64,000 nt of DNA from Punctularia strigosozonata HHB-11173 SS5 (GCF_000264995.1 NW_006767443.1:72280-136279), one strand, 5' to 3'. Counted from the stretch's first letter, positions 37,118 through 50,523 are shown. A program made the numbers and translations. Notes: generated by a model not told the origin, from the sequence alone.

Positions 37118-39039
37118 ATGACGATGGAGACCGACCCCTCCGGCTCAGGTGGCTGGCGATTCGCCCAGTGCTTCGGCGACAAAGGCGAAGTGGAGGATAT
37201 CACCGAAGGCGAGTCTTCCCCGATCTATGTCTATTGGAGACGTGCTGCGCGTTGCGAGGAGGAGGCCGGCCGCTGCGCGAGATAAGGGATCGGGCGTTCT
37301 GACGCGCTGCACGCTACAGCCGACATCATCTCCACCGTCGAGTTCGACTCCACAGGCAACTATCTCGCGACGGGCGACAAAGGTGGCCGAGTCGTCCTCT
37401 TCGAGCGGAACGAAGCCGTGCGTGCATAACATTTTCTTACATACATACGCATCCCTCGCCTCCGTTATCCATCCACTACGCGCGTCTTGCCTTGTTCAGC
37501 CACCCCGATCACGGATGCTGATATGCGCTGCGTCATATGCTTGTCGCTCTATTCAGAAGAAGGGCTGCGAATACAAATTCTACACCGAGTTCCAATCGCA
37601 CGAACCCGAGTTCGACTATCTCAAGTCGCTCGAGATCGAGGAGAAGATCAACAAGATCAAGTGGTGCAAGCGCCAGAACGCTGCGCACTTTCTGCTCTCC
37701 ACCAACGGTCCATAAGCGCCCGTCTTCTTTCCCCTTCCTTTCACTGATGCCTTTCTTGTCTGCTTCTGTGCATCCTCGCAACACAGACAAAACTATCAAA
37801 CTATGGAAGGTGTTCGAAAAGCAGCTCCGTGTCGTCTCCGAGTCGAACCTCGCCGAGGGCCAGCGCAGCTTACCGGCACCGACCGTGCGCCAGAACCTGC
37901 GTCTTCCCAAGATGCACCTCCAGGATAACATCATCGCCGCCGTCCCGCGGAAGGTCTACTCGAACGCGCACGCGTACCACATACACTCCATCTCCGTCAA
38001 CTCGGATCAGGAAACGTACATCTCCGCCGACGATTTGCGGATCAACCTCTGGAACCTGAATATCAGCGATCAGAGCTTCAGTGAGCATTGCGTGCAGGCC
38101 AGGAACATTCAGAATGGCTTTTGATGACCGGCGGCAGACATTGTGGACATCAAACCGGTGAACATGGAGGAGCTCACGGAGGTCATCACCTCGGCCGAGT
38201 TCCACCCCCAACAATGCAACATCTTCATGTACTCGTCATCCAAATCCAACATCAAGCTTGCCGATATGCGCGATTCGGCCCTCTGCGATCGGCACGCTAA
38301 ATGTCAGTCGTGTCCCTCGCTCTTCGTCTAGCTTGGTCTCACTCGTGCTTCTTGTCCTGTCGTGAAGCCTTCGAGGAAGAGGAAGACCCCACCAACCGCT
38401 CCTTCTTCTCGGAGATTATCTCCTCCATCTCGGACGTCAAGTTCTCCCACGACGGCCGTTACATCCTCTCCCGCGACTACCTCTCCCTCAAGATCTGGGA
38501 CGTTAACATGGACAGCCGGCCCGTCAAGACCATCCCGATTCACGACCACCTCCGCGGCAAGCTCTGCGACCTGTATGAGAACGATTGCATCTTCGACAAG
38601 TTTGAGTGCGTCTGGGGCGGCGACGACAAGTGCGTACATTGCTGCGAGCCTTCTTCAAGGATCGTCGACGCTTACTACCCATCTCGATCGATGTAGACAT
38701 GTCCTCACGGGCTCGTACCACAACTACTTCCGCATATACGACACGGACACCCTCTCGGACGTCGTCTTGCAGGCCGACAAGTCGGCCTTCAAGGCGAAGA
38801 AGATCGGTGGCCCGCTCGGCGCGAACAAGCCCGGGCAGAAGAACGGTCGTCCGCTGCGTGAGGCGATGATGAGCGACACGCTCGACTTCAATAAGAAGAT
38901 CCTGCATGCGAGCTGGCACCCCAGGGAGAACACGATCGCGGTACGTCTCCGAGCATGTGTGATGGGTCAAGATACAACAGCTGACGGGATGTCACAGATT
39001 GCGGCAACGAATAACTTATTCCTGTACAGCGCCGCGTAA
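37118..39039 (+). CDS. CDC55: PP2A regulatory subunit B (B55, Cdc55-type)
   Basis: A seven-blade WD40 protein of about 460 residues. Conserved blocks in order: [193 protein letters not shown], and a C-terminal [20 protein letters not shown]. This subunit directs PP2A to substrates in mitotic exit and morphogenesis. The first intron (37209-37318) requires a GC donor (AAG/GCGAGT) to join DITE to ADII. The ATG at 37118 is followed at once by a second in-frame ATG at 37124; either could be used. Confidence 0.95.
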
Positions 39040-39635
39040 TGGTAGATGATTTGCCCAGATGCCCCGCGCGCTCTGCGCTGTTACACCGTTCGTCTCCGGC
39101 AGGCGACACGAATCTTCAGCCCAATGGCAGGATGGATAATCGGACCACAGCACCCAACAGCACCCATTTCGCCCCTACTCCCCCCAATCCAAGCACCCTC
39201 GTCGCCACCGTACACTTCTCCTTTAGTTCCCCCCCCCTCCCCCCAATTCCTTCACGTCCCATTCCCGCATATCCTACCACTCCCCCTTCTCCATCACTCG
39301 CCCACTCTTGCTTTCTACCTTGTCTTTCTCCTCCCGTCGTCCTGCGGTCGACTTGCATCGGACTCCGCGCGTCAGTCAGTCAATCAGTCAGTCAGTAGAG
39401 AACAGAAACTGTAGTGCTAAAGAGGGCATCGTCTCGTGGCATCAAGAAGTAATGAAATGAAGAGATCTGTACCATACCCATCCTCATCACCGTCGTGGGA
39501 TGTCTGTAAGCGGGCAAGTCCAGAGATGAAACCAGGATAAAGATAGCATATGTATATGACCCATTACTGATGTTAGAATACATGAAAGCCGTAGAGCATA
39601 TGGTGCGCGGAACGTGTCTAAGGTCGTGGAGATCA
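39040..39635. other. Convergent region between B55 and the J-protein gene
   Basis: Holds both 3' ends. Bases 39160-39345 are strongly C/T-rich on the plus strand, and a short GTCA tetranucleotide array lies at about 39369-39397. No coding frame has family support. Confidence 0.5.
39369..39398. repeat. Tetranucleotide (GTCA) microsatellite
   Basis: About seven imperfect copies of GTCA (one reads ATCA) in the convergent intergenic region, next to a long pyrimidine-rich tract. Confidence 0.8.
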
Positions 39636-41186
39636 TCATCGCAAGACGCCTATCTGCCGCAACACCTCGCACGCCGCAATCGGCTCGCGCTCTATTGCGC
39701 GCACCTTCTCCCAGTCGGTGCCGATGCCCATGAACCCTATCTCCTGATCTTTCCGCCGCTGCTTCTTCTGCGTCTCGCGCTGGCATTCGGCGTACAGGTT
39801 CTGTTTGTACGCCTGCTCGACGACGCCCTCGAACTTGCGGATCGCCGGGCCGCCTCCTTTTCGCGTCTCCTGCGCCTCCGTGGTGAGCCGCGCAAACTCG
39901 GCGCCGATGTGCGGGTGCGCGCGGAACTCGGCGCCGTTGACGTGGTATTGCACGCCGAGGCCGGACGTCTCGCGCGTGGTGTCGAAGTGGGCGTCGGGCC
40001 GGAAGGAGAAGTCGGGGTCCGGGACGGGGGTGGGCGAGAGGAGAGAGGGGAGCGCGTTGAGGAGGGAGAAGGCGAAGAGGACGAGGAGCGGGAGGAGCTG
40101 CAGCCAGGCGGAGGACGAGCCCGCGTTGGCGCCCGCTTGTGCGCGGGGAGCGGCGCCGCCCATGCGGGTCGTGCGGAAACCCCCGGGTCCGAACGTTGCG
40201 GTGAAGACTGGAGCAAGGAAGAGAGAGGCGAATGAGTTCTGTAGCAACGAAATGAACGGTGGGTGTTAGCGTACCTGGCCCACCACCGCCAAAGGGCCCG
40301 CCCATGCCGCCGCCGCCGCCGAAAAACATGTTGAACAGGTCTTCCGGGCTAAGCTCTTCGCCAAATGGACTGCCCTGGAACGAGGTAGTCGCGAACCCAG
40401 ACGGACTGCCGCGACCAGACGACGACATGCCGCCGAAGCGCGATTCCGGGTCGGAGCCGTGCCGATCGTACGCAGCACGTTTTTGCGGGTCTGAGAGCAC
40501 TTGGAACGCCTTGGACACCACTTGATGAAAGCGTCGGTAAGCAAAATCCGCAAACGTGGTAAAAACCGATCGTAGCGTACTTTTAAACGCTTCGTCTGCG
40601 CCAGGCGCGCCGTTCTTGTCCGGGTGTAATTGAAGCGCAAGCTTCACAAGCATGAGATGCGGGCGCGAGTCTATTGGGATAGTAATCAGCTCACCTTCCG
40701 GTATGCCTTCTTCACGTCGTTCTCCTCGCAGTCGCGCTTGAGAGACAGGATCTCGTAGTACTCCGTCACCTTGCACGCGCGCACGCGCTTGACCACTGCC
40801 ATGTGCTCCGTCGTGTACTCCCTCGCCTTCGGTTTCTCGGCGCTGCTGCCACTCGCATAGCCGTTCGCCTGAGCGTTCGAGTCTGTGTGTCGGTGTTTCA
40901 TGCCGGAGCCTGATGGGTGCGTTTCCGCAGATGAAGTGGAAGCGCTTGGGCCACCGTTTGAGGATGCTTGCGATGCTTCAGATTCGATGACTTGCAGTAG
41001 CTTATTGGCTTCCGGTGTCGAGTACAAGCTCTGGTGCGGAGATTAAGATACAGAGGATGTCGTGTTCGAAGGCGCACTTACGATAGACTTCTGAGCGAAT
41101 TTGCGTGCTGAGGGGTAGTTGCCGGCATCGCGGTGCTTCTGCGCGATAGCCAGGCATCGCAAGGCCTCATCGCGGTTGCTCTCCAT
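39636..41186 (-). CDS. ER-membrane J-protein (DNAJB12/DNAJB14-type, DUF1977)
   Basis: Five to six exons on the minus strand, start [20 protein letters not shown] at 41184-41186. The J domain runs [20 protein letters not shown], then [20 protein letters not shown] with the HPD triad, then [20 protein letters not shown]. It is followed by a Gly/Phe-rich segment ([15 protein letters not shown]). One hydrophobic helix, [20 protein letters not shown], precedes the C-terminal DUF1977 domain ([40 protein letters not shown]). This architecture is that of tail-side ER J-proteins that recruit Hsp70 for ER-associated degradation (human DNAJB12/14; functionally like yeast Hlj1). The stop is at 39636. It is divergent with CAF40, 427 bp apart. 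Confidence 0.88.
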
Positions 41187-41613
41187 CGGGCGCGTCCCTA
41201 AGCAGTAAGATGGAGTAACCAAGAACTCGAGAGACCAGTCTCTAACAAGGCAAGTGGCTGAGATATGTCGGCGGGGACGAGACCAGGGTATACGTGCGCT
41301 GTGACGGAGCGGGAAGAGCCTTTCCACGTGGCTCACACGTCCACCGTGCCATCTGTGGGATGTTGCAATTCAACAACCTCAAAACATTGCTTTGGTTCGT
41401 ATTCACGAGCGCCCTTGCATGACTTCTGTGATTTACTGTTGTCGATGTGTAAGGACAACTGCTGAGAACAGCAAGGAGCGCATAATTGTGCTATCGAACA
41501 TGTATTCTCGAATTCCCACGATCATTCAAGGCACTCGCTCGCTTACTAATCCCCTTCCTACCAGCGCCTACTTGCGTTAGCGTGAGTGCCTTCGCCGCCA
41601 ACTCCTCCTCCCC
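41187..41613. promoter_or_regulatory. Shared divergent upstream region of the J-protein and CAF40 genes
   Basis: 427 bp lie between the two start codons on opposite strands. No specific promoter element is obvious. A pyrimidine tract precedes the CAF40 start, typical of fungal 5' leaders. Confidence 0.4.
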
Positions 41614-42924
41614 ATGGCCCTCGGTCAATACCACCCCTACAGCCAGCGGAACATCGCCAACGGGCTTGGATATGACTCGCCAGCGCAAACGCACTTTCAA
41701 ACCTCGGCGACCGGCCAACAGACGCCCTTGCCGACTCCCGGGTTGCAATACCTCAACACCCCGGCAATGTCGAGCACCGTGGGTAGCGCCGCAAGCAACA
41801 CCCTCATTGGCACGCCGAGCATTGTAGGCTACGATCAGCTCAAGCATCAGCCGGGACAGGGCGAGAACGCGGTCATATTCCAGCTGGTCATCGACCTGAT
41901 GGATCCGAGTACGCGCGAAACGGCCCTGCTCGAGCTCAGCAAGAAGAGAGAACAATATGACGAGCTCGCTCTTGTGCTCTGGCACTCATTTGGTACGCAC
42001 CTTATTGGCGAATCAGAGTCGAGCATGAGATCATGGGTGTTTTCTGTCATGCAGGGGTTATGCCCGCTCTCCTCTCTGAAATCATCTCTGTGTATCCGCT
42101 CCTCTCCCCGCCGAATCTTACGGCTCACGTCTCAAACCGCGTTTGCAATGCTTTGGCTCTTCTCCAATGTGTCGCATCCCACTCTGAGACCAGACAACTC
42201 TTCCTCAACGGTGAGCAGCTTCCGTTCACTGGACCGGATTGGCCAATACTGATCTCGGCAATCTGATGCACGATCTAGCCCACATACCTCTCTTCCTCTA
42301 CCCGTTCCTGAACACCACATCCAAGACCCGCCCGTTTGAGTACCTCCGCCTCACATCGCTCGGTGTCATTGGCGCCCTCGTGAAACAGAACGACAACAGC
42401 ACCGTCATCCACTTCCTGCTCTCCACGGAGATCATTCCGCTCTGCCTCCGTATCATGGAGACAGGATCCGAGCTGAGTAAAACCGTGGCGATCTTCATCG
42501 TGCAAAAGTGCGTCGAAGGCTTCCAACGTTGCTGTACGATATGACTTCCTTACCGATATCCGCCTCAGGATTCTCCTAGACGAAACGGGTTTGACGTACA
42601 TCTGCCACACCTACGAGCGTTTTTACGCCGTAGGTACCGTGCTGTCCAACATGGTCTCCCAACTCGTCGATACGCAGGCCGTCCGCCTCCTCAAGCACGT
42701 CGTCCGCTGTTACCTGCGCCTCAGCGACAACCTCAGGGCCCGCGAAGCTCTGCGCGCTTGCCTTCCAGAGCCCTTGCGCGACAATACGTTTGCCGCCCTG
42801 CTGAAGGTACGTCACTCTGTTGGGTAACCAAGATCACCGTAGCTGAACCAGTGTACAGGGCGACATGGTCACAAAACGCTGTCTCACCACGCTTCTGAGC
42901 AACCTCAACGAGATGCCAATGTAA
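41614..42924 (+). CDS. CAF40: CCR4-NOT subunit Caf40 (CNOT9/RCD1)
   Basis: Six exons, start [20 protein letters not shown], stop TAA at 42922-42924. After a 90-residue variable N terminus comes the armadillo-repeat core: [160 protein letters not shown], and the C-terminal [14 protein letters not shown]. This is one of the most conserved eukaryotic proteins. It is a scaffold of the CCR4-NOT deadenylase complex that contacts mRNA-binding adaptors through its concave surface. All joins keep frame, with GT-AG introns. Confidence 0.95.
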
Positions 42925-43273
42925 AACTAACACGTCCATCACCTCCGTCAAAACAAGGACCAAAAATCACGGACTCTCCTTCGGGGCAAGACCTACATAA
43001 TAATTCGACTTCATACCCTGTATCCATACATATACTACCCTCATCTCTTTCTTTTGGCTGCCAGGAAGATGCTATTCTTGCCAATGGATGTACACTCAGC
43101 GTTGTTTTAACTATGAACTAATTCTATCGATAACACGATTACGACGGATTGGCATAATACACAGTAGCGCGGTATCTAAGTTAGTTGCAGCGTCCCAGGT
43201 TGTTGTCGTGATCAGGTCGTCGCACCGCGACAGCGGTCTTAAGAACTTCGGTTGCGAGCTCGAAGGAGGGTGC
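42925..43273. other. Convergent 3' region between CAF40 and the ubiquitin protease
   Basis: About 350 bases holding both 3' ends; nothing else seen. Confidence 0.4.
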
Positions 43274-46200
43274 TCAGAGGTCAATCGCGTCGAAATCGGT
43301 CGCCTGCGACTCTTGCCGCAGCTGCGAACGTGGCCCGGCGGCGCCGGACATGTCCTCATCTTCCGACACTTCCACCTCCGCCTCTGCTTCATCCTCGGGC
43401 ACTGATCGCGCATCAAGCTCATCGTCTCCCGTGCTCGAGCTCGGGCTCCCTCGCGTGCTCCACGGTTCCGGGAAGTCGAAGCTGTCACCGCCGACACCGA
43501 GTGGTTGGAGTGGCAAGCGGTCCAATTCCGGCGACGTGGACGACGAGCCGCTTCGTGAGCGGATGTCGCCGAGCAAGCTGCCCATCGCGTCCGGACGACT
43601 ATAGGTCGGTGATGCGGGCGGCGACGCTTCCTCAGGGGGCGTTGGTAACTGCGCCGCGGGCGCGACGGGGCTAGCCATCTTCGCCGCCGATTGCAGTTGA
43701 CGCTGGCGTTCGCGGGCTTCTTGGATTTTGAGGTACGTTTTGCCGCCGAGGGGGCGGGACGTGCGCCGCTTGTAGAAAAGAAGATAGGCGTTGGCGTTCT
43801 GTGGATGCACGTCAGTTGAACGTGGTCTGATGAACTAGGAAACGGGGGGATTGGTGCTTACTACGGACTCGTGAGCCTTTGCAGGCGACACGAACGAATC
43901 ATCAAAGTGGTACCATTCGTTGTTCTCGTGGTTGAGCGCGTAGGCACGGTAATGTCCGCCGCCCAAGCCTCCAATGTGCTCGTCCACGGCATAAAGGTCG
44001 TAGAGGAGAGGCTCGTCAAGCTCGGCCAGGCCTACCGACGCGACGTCTACACCTTGCGCCTGCAGATGTTTCGCGACTTCCCGTTCCTGCACCATGCCCT
44101 CCAGAGAGAGTCCGTTCACGGGGAAATCGACGAACGCGTCGATCTTGTCGCGGAGCATTCTTGAGTTGCTGAATCGCTTCAGGTGCACGACGAGAATGTC
44201 GGGCGCGTTCCAAAGGTCGAACTTCTTTGTCGCCTGCTGATGCTTCTTGCACTGCGGGCAGTACCAGAGGTCGTCCTCCCCGAGCTGCTCCTCCTTCGTG
44301 AACTCGTTGAGGCAATCATATATGCTGATGTCCTTCTTCTTCCCGGAGTCGTCGGACGCGTCCTGCAGCTCAGGGTGAACGAAATGCCCCCATTGGTTCC
44401 AAGTGCTCTGGTCCCATTTGCTCAACTCGTCGCCGAAGAAGTAAGAACGCATGTTCTCGTCGAAGTCGAGGTAGAAAGCGTCGTCTGGACGTAGTAGCAC
44501 AGGGTCTTCGCCGTCCAGAGCTTCCTGTTGCGCCTCCTCGATGCGCTCGTCCCAGTCCTGGTATCCGCGACTGCGGTAGGTCGTTCCGGAGGCAAGGTTC
44601 GCCTGGTCGGGAGACAATAGAAGCTCGAAGACTCCTTGTTTCGGACCGAGTCTCCTCGGAGTGTCATCTTCCCTGGCGGCTGCCCCGTGAGAGTCGTCAT
44701 TGGTATCTTCTATGATCTGGCTTTTCTGGTCAACGATGTCGCCTTCCTCAGGGACATCGTCCAACATGATAACCTCCCCGTTCTCCTTGATTTCCGTCAC
44801 AGCCACGGAGTCGACGGAAGGAAGTCCAGTGATAGGAATCGCGACTTCCTCCATGGCGTCCGTTGACCCTCCTACCCATTGGTAGAGGTCTCTCGCGTTC
44901 ATCGTCCACCGCTGTAGGTGGTCCACGACGGCTTCTTCAATCTTCTCCTTACTGGTTGCCGTGGTTTTATCGATGACGACGATGGTAGGCATACCGAAAA
45001 GCTCCTGAGCATGGGAGCCATACCTCGTCGGCGGTTTGGCGGCCTTGAAGTGAACGGGGATGATAAACGGGCCGTCTTCGGGACGCTTGGACGACGGACG
45101 GTTGTAGTACGACACGCAAGGCAGTTCGAAGCACCAGATGTTGTCATTCTGAGCCATCTCGCCGCAAATCACGTTGTCGTCTAACACGCGATACCAGCGG
45201 TGACTGAATTCCTCCAAGGTCAGAAGCTGTGATGATAATCAGACCATGGAGACAGCTGCGCAGGGAACGGAAAACCTTATTGGGGTCAGCCTCCATCCAT
45301 CGACCCAGCAGTGCACGTAGCTCCTTGAAAGACGCATCGGCCCCTATTTCCACAGGTACCTGAACGATGCTGAGATGCAACATCACCAAAAGACTCAGCG
45401 TTACTCACCCTCACATGACGCTTCGATAGATCCGCTGGAACGTAGAAAATGGTGTGCTTCCACTTCTTTTTGATCGGCAGGGGCAGTGTAAGGTACATGA
45501 AGGGGTCGAACGTTATGGATACCTAAAACCTTGATTAGATAGAAGTAAATGGGCTATTGACGCAGACGGCGCACCTTCTGGCACTCAGGACAGACGAGAG
45601 TACTCCGATACTGGCCCTGGAAAAGGTCAACGATGACGCTATCGTTCCGCTGCAAGTACCCGTCCCAACTCTTCTTCGCCAGTTGTACGAGTTCCAACTC
45701 TCCTCCCCCTTCCCAGTCGGGCTTCTCCACGTACGGCTTCTTCAAGATTCGGTTGAGGTCTTCGTGAAGCCCATCAAGGAGAAATGCGACCAGTTCCTGA
45801 CTATCGTGCTGTTGGTAGCCAGAGAACTGGGGCGCGAACCGTTGTAACGCTTGCTTGAACTCTCGAGGCGAAATCGAGGTACTTGAGAATGAAGAAGACG
45901 AAGAAGCACTGGGAGAACCCCACATCCGTTCCAGCAGCGCACCAAACGCTTGCGCGATAGCACCTCCCATTCCAAGTGGGTTATCGGGATTAAGCTCCTC
46001 CTCATACACGCCATCTGAATACAGCGCGGACGGAAATGTCAGTGAACGAAAAATCTCAGATGCAACATCAGGACACCCACTCAGGAAATATTCCACGAGT
46101 TCGCGCGTATGAGCCAAACACTGCAAGGCAGAGTTCATGAAGCAAGTGTTGCCCCTATAGTAGCCTGAATTATGCTGAAAGCAAGCGAGGGGGTATTGAA

Positions 46201-47493
46201 GCCTTACAAGTTCCCTAGTCCTATTGTGCCCGGTGGTTTCAACTTGGTAGCGCGAGTTGACGTATTGGTCGCTACAACTGCTTTTGATGGGACGTTTTCA
46301 GCAGCCGACGAGTTGGTCCTTTGCGTCACATCACCGAGGATTTTGTTCACGGCTTGCTTCGCGACTCGGGTAAAGAAATCTTCTTCGGGTTTGAAGAGCG
46401 GGGCAGGTTGTTCCAGTGCCACAGTCTCGGTCTCAGCCGTTCCGGGTTCAATGGTGGGCACCAGCGCCTCGTCAACCAGCCATCGACCGTTTTCCTGCAG
46501 TTCCAGAATGAACAGATCGTCCGACTGCACCAAAGCTTCGTCCAGGGATTTGCGACTTGGTTGAATCTGGAGGCCGCCGACTTGAAGCAATCGAGACGCA
46601 GAGTAACCACCCTCTACTGGATCTGTGCGGGGCGCCGGGACAGACCAGAGGCGGCTGGCAGGGGGAGAGGATGAAGGAGGGGGGGAGAATGCGTGAATCG
46701 CGGCATTCAGCAGGTCTTCCAGGGTATCAGTCGAAGAGAGCGTGATGTAGCGCAATGGGGTATCAGCGAGGTCTTGAGTGGCTGCATCGTCAGCCGCGAC
46801 CAGCCTCATGGCTCTGATTCGAGGAGGGTGTAGTTCAAGTGAAGGTTCCTGAGCGATGCCTCGAGCTATAACTTTACGGGGCAAGGGATGGGTTGCTTCT
46901 CCGTACCTGCGATCTGTGAGTAGGCGTGAATTACGAACTGATGTGCCTCACCATCGGACAAGTTGTGCCCACGAGTCGGATGGGACATAGGTGACATCCA
47001 CGCCCTCTACAGTAGAGCTGATGAGCTCTCCCGCTTGATTGACGAGATGGGAGTTATCCACCGGTCCTATGTCGCTTTCAGCCACAGGACCGTCCTTGTC
47101 GACCTCCCCGGTGCACGCCTTCATCCATCGGCGGTACCACGGCCAGGAGACAATGTACCAGGTCGATCCAACTTCCATGGGACTCTTCCTAGCCTGTTCG
47201 ACGATGCTGAACTTCTCAGAAGCGGCTAGGTGCGGTTCAGTGGCGGGTTGCGTGGGGTCTGGCGGACCGCCTGATCGGCTTCCGTCGAGCATCGCGACAT
47301 CCTGAGGATCCGACTGAACTGCGCGGGAGGGTCCGTCGTTGGAAGGTGTCTCTGACACAGCGCGTTTGGGGGAGTACGAACTGTCGTTGGAATGCATGGA
47401 GGCCGATCTCTGGCGTTTGCGAACCCCCAGATTATTGTTCTGAAGCTCAGCTTGCGGTGCTGGCGAGCTCGCTGGGCTGATCGGCGTCTGCAT
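43274..47493 (-). CDS. UBP12: Ubiquitin carboxyl-terminal hydrolase with N-terminal DUSP domain (Ubp12 / USP4-11-15 type)
   Basis: Minus-strand gene starting [20 protein letters not shown] at 47493, about 1150 residues. A DUSP domain ([20 protein letters not shown] to [11 protein letters not shown]) is followed by the catalytic Cys box [20 protein letters not shown], built across an intron at about 46204-46152. The [20 protein letters not shown] block and [20 protein letters not shown] (first zinc CxxC) follow. After an inserted acidic stretch of about 250 residues come [20 protein letters not shown] (second CxxC), [12 protein letters not shown] and the His box [20 protein letters not shown]. 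The acidic, Ser-rich tail ends DFDAIDL. The split catalytic domain with an insert is the hallmark of the USP4/11/15 and Ubp12 group, which removes ubiquitin from diverse proteins. Divergent with DAK, 132 bp apart. Confidence 0.9.
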
Positions 47494-47625
47494 AATCTCA
47501 GGTGTCGCGCGGAGGTGTGTTGAAGGAGAGGAAATCGTGGCTGAGGCGGATCGAAAAGCGTAGAAAAGGGTGCACGCGTCCAGGCCACACGATGAAAGAC
47601 AATCGCGTCTCTGACTTCGAAACCG
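47494..47625. promoter_or_regulatory. Compact bidirectional upstream region (ubiquitin protease / DAK)
   Basis: Only 132 bp separate the start codons of the two oppositely oriented genes, so their core promoters and 5' leaders must overlap or share elements. No canonical box is clear by eye. Confidence 0.5.
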
Positions 47626-50009
47626 ATGGCCATCCAAAGTGAATGGGATCCACACTGCCCTCTATTACCTAACTCAACACAATACATGCAGGCAAACACT
47701 TCGTGAACGATACGACTTCTATTGTCCTTGACGCCCTGGAAGGATGCTGCCTCCTGAACCCGGATCTGACGCTGGATCGCAGCAATAAGGGTAACCCCTA
47801 TTGGCATATCGTCTTCATCTCAGGCTGAAACTGCGGTAGTTCTTCACCTTATGAACCCGAACCCTAACAAAGTTGCCCTGATCTGCGGAGGAGGCAGTGG
47901 CCATGAACCCGCACACGCAGGTTTCGTAGGCAAGCTGCAGATCATTATCAATGGCTTCTCGGCGTCTCATCGGCGTTCGCAGGGAATGGCATGCTGACGG
48001 GTAATGTCAACTCCTGCATGCAATTCCAGCGGTTCGCCTGATCCTTTATATCACAGCCGCCGTATGCGGAAACATATTTGCGTCTCCGAATGCGAGCCAA
48101 GTGCGTCGGGCGCTTGATATCGTCGACAACAAGAAAGGAACCGTGGTGATAGTGAAGTTGGTTTCAGTCCGATTCCGTCGACCACGGCCAATGGCTCACT
48201 GTATCGCAGGAACTACACAGGAGACGTCCTCAACTTCGGTTTGGCCAAAGAACTCGCCGCAGTTGACCGGGCGGACCGAGTTCGCTTTATCGCTGTTGAA
48301 GACGACGTCGCCGTTGGTAGGGAGCAAGGGAAGATAGTTGGCCGCAGGTACGCGCATCCACGATCTGTTCGAGGAAGGCAATCTCTCAATTCCATATGAA
48401 ATCTCAGAGGTCTTGCAGGGACTGTTCTCGTCTACAAGATCGCCGGGGCGCTTGCGCACGGAGGTGCCTCTTTGGACGAAGTGAGCTCCACCGCCCATTA
48501 TGTCGCTTCGCGACTGGTTACGATTGGAGTCGGCTTGGAACATACACACGTGCGCAGGTGTCGCACTGACAGGTCGATCGACACTCCATGCTTAAATACA
48601 GATTCCTGGCACCGCAGTCGCGACATCTCATCTGCAGGCGAATGAGATTGAGATAGGTCAGTGCTCACGAGATTAACTGTCATGCAATGTGCTAACTTCG
48701 TACAGGGATGGGCATTCATAACGAAACTGGAGCGAAGAGGCTTTCCCCCGCCCCTCCCCTGAACGAACTCATAGTTCAGCTACTGGACATGTTGGTCGGC
48801 GCGGACCCCGATCGTGCTTTTGTCAAGTTCAAATCAGCGATTGGCCCTGTCTCCGGTGACGACGCCGACGAGGTCGTGCTCTTGCTGAATAACCTTGGCG
48901 GTCTCAGCGAACTCGAGCTGGGCGTTATCCTTGCCGAAACTCGCAAGGCCATCGACCATCGGGGAATCAAGATCAAGCGGGTTCTCTCAGGCACCTTCAT
49001 GGTATGTTATACCACAACACGACATGACCACGTCTGATCATGAATCCTAGACAAGCCTGAACATGCCCGGATTCTCTATCACGCTTCTTCTGCTCCCATC
49101 GTCTGCGCATGCGGAGAAGGATACACCGTCCCAGGATCTGATCCTCTCACTTCTGGACCAGACACCGGAAGTGCCTGGATGGAAATGGTCGTCCGGTCGG
49201 GTTCCGGACCTTGCAAAGTCCTCACAGCTCTCCACAGAACAGAGCGAAGTATCCCCCAGAAAGACCCATGTTGCTCGTCCCGCCCCTGATCCAAGGGGTT
49301 TCGTCACCACGCTGGAGAAAATTTGCCATGCCCTCATAGCAGCCGAGCCCGAGATCACTCGTATGGACACCATTGCGGGCGACGGGGACTGTGGAACCAC
49401 ACTCAAAACAGGCGCTAGCGGTACGTACCATTCACTTCCCTCGATCTTTCGACGGATGAACCATCGACGACATCAGCTGTGCTCGACGCTATCCGACGAG
49501 GCGTGATTACAGGAGAGGATGTCGTGGGCAGCGCTGTTGCTTTGGCTCAAGTAGCTGATGAACACATGGGCGGTACAAGCGGCGCCCTTTACTCGTGAGG
49601 ATTGTCTGATTTATCACATACCAGACGCTTAAACTCTCTGCGCAGTATTTTCTTCTCCGGAGTCGCGCAAGGTCTTCAAGCTGCCACTGACGTTTCTCCT
49701 GTGACTCCTTCAGGATGGGCTCAAGCCCTCTCTACAGCGCTCGACAAGCTATATACCTACACGCGTGCGCGCCGTCCGTCTCGCACGCTTGTCGATCCGT
49801 TGTCCGCTTTCGTTGAGACCTTCGCGGAATCTCAAGGCGCGGATTTGGGCAGCGCTGTTGCTTCTGCAGGCAAAGCCGCTCAGGAAACAGCAAACCTGTC
49901 CGCGAAAGCCGGACGAAGCGCGTATGTGGAAGGGGATAGGCTCAAGGAGGAGAAGATACCGGATCCTGGTGCATGGGGCGTGAAGGTGATCCTGGAGGCG
50001 TTGATTTGA
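47626..50009 (+). CDS. DAK1: Dihydroxyacetone (glycerone) kinase
   Basis: About ten exons. The best start is ATG 47626: MAIQ joins over a 53-nt intron (47639-47691) to SKHFVNDTTSIVLDALEG, the usual Dak N terminus. DhaK domain: VALICGGGSGHEPAHAGFVG, GMLTAAVCGNIFASPNASQV, NYTGDVLNFGLAKELAA, and MGIHNETGAKR with the substrate-binding His. DhaL (ATP) domain: TIAGDGDCGTTLKTGAS, SAVALAQVADEHMGGTSGAL, SIFFSGVAQGLQAATD, and a C terminus in DPGAWGVKVILEALI. The enzyme phosphorylates dihydroxyacetone to DHAP in the cytosol, detoxifying it and feeding glycolysis from glycerol. The intron at 47930-47982 needs a GC donor (AG/GCAAGC) to give GFVGNGMLTA. All other joins work with GT-AG and no frame break, so the gene looks functional. 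Confidence 0.92.
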
Positions 50010-50523
50010 CGCTCCCAACATTGTATAATAAGCATCAAGTCTACGGAGGTGGGCCAACAAACAAGCAGCTTGTGGTATCTGCATTTGGGTCACTGCACTC
50101 CAGGCATCTTTTTTAAAAAGGCTGCGTTTCGTTACACTTGACTGCAAGAATCAGATGATTTGACCGAGTCAACCTATGTACCACACTGGGCAAGACCGTG
50201 AGAGATCTAATGAACATATCAAGATAGGGGCTTGACTTTTTGGTGCAACAAAAGTCAGATCAGGTCAAGAATTAGGCAGAATCAGGTGGCAGCCTAAGTA
50301 TGCTTTTCGCCGGTGTTTATTGGACCTCCCTGCTCTGAAACCAGCCGCGTATGATAGCACACTTCTCGTAGGTTGTGCCATAATACTGGCTATCTATTGT
50401 ACGACTAGCACTTGAAACTTTAGACAGTCAACAATATGCAGTCTCACTGTGTTCTAAGTTACTGTAGCATGCCAGGGACAATGATACGTTTTCTCACGTG
50501 TCTTCGCATCCTTCTTTCGGCCA
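50010..50523. other. Intergenic region downstream of DAK
   Basis: Nothing recognisable before the inverted-repeat element that starts at 50529. Confidence 0.4.

Noticed and set aside
39160-39400. C/T-rich tract with GTCA repeats considered as a transposon end or a gene
   Set aside because: No inverted or direct flanking repeats and no coding pattern; it is most simply a low-complexity 3' region between convergent genes.
47860-48060. DAK looked interrupted by stops near its N terminus
   Set aside because: Choosing the acceptor ending at CGGTAG (about 47842) and a GC donor at 47930 gives an unbroken Dak1 sequence with all active-site blocks.
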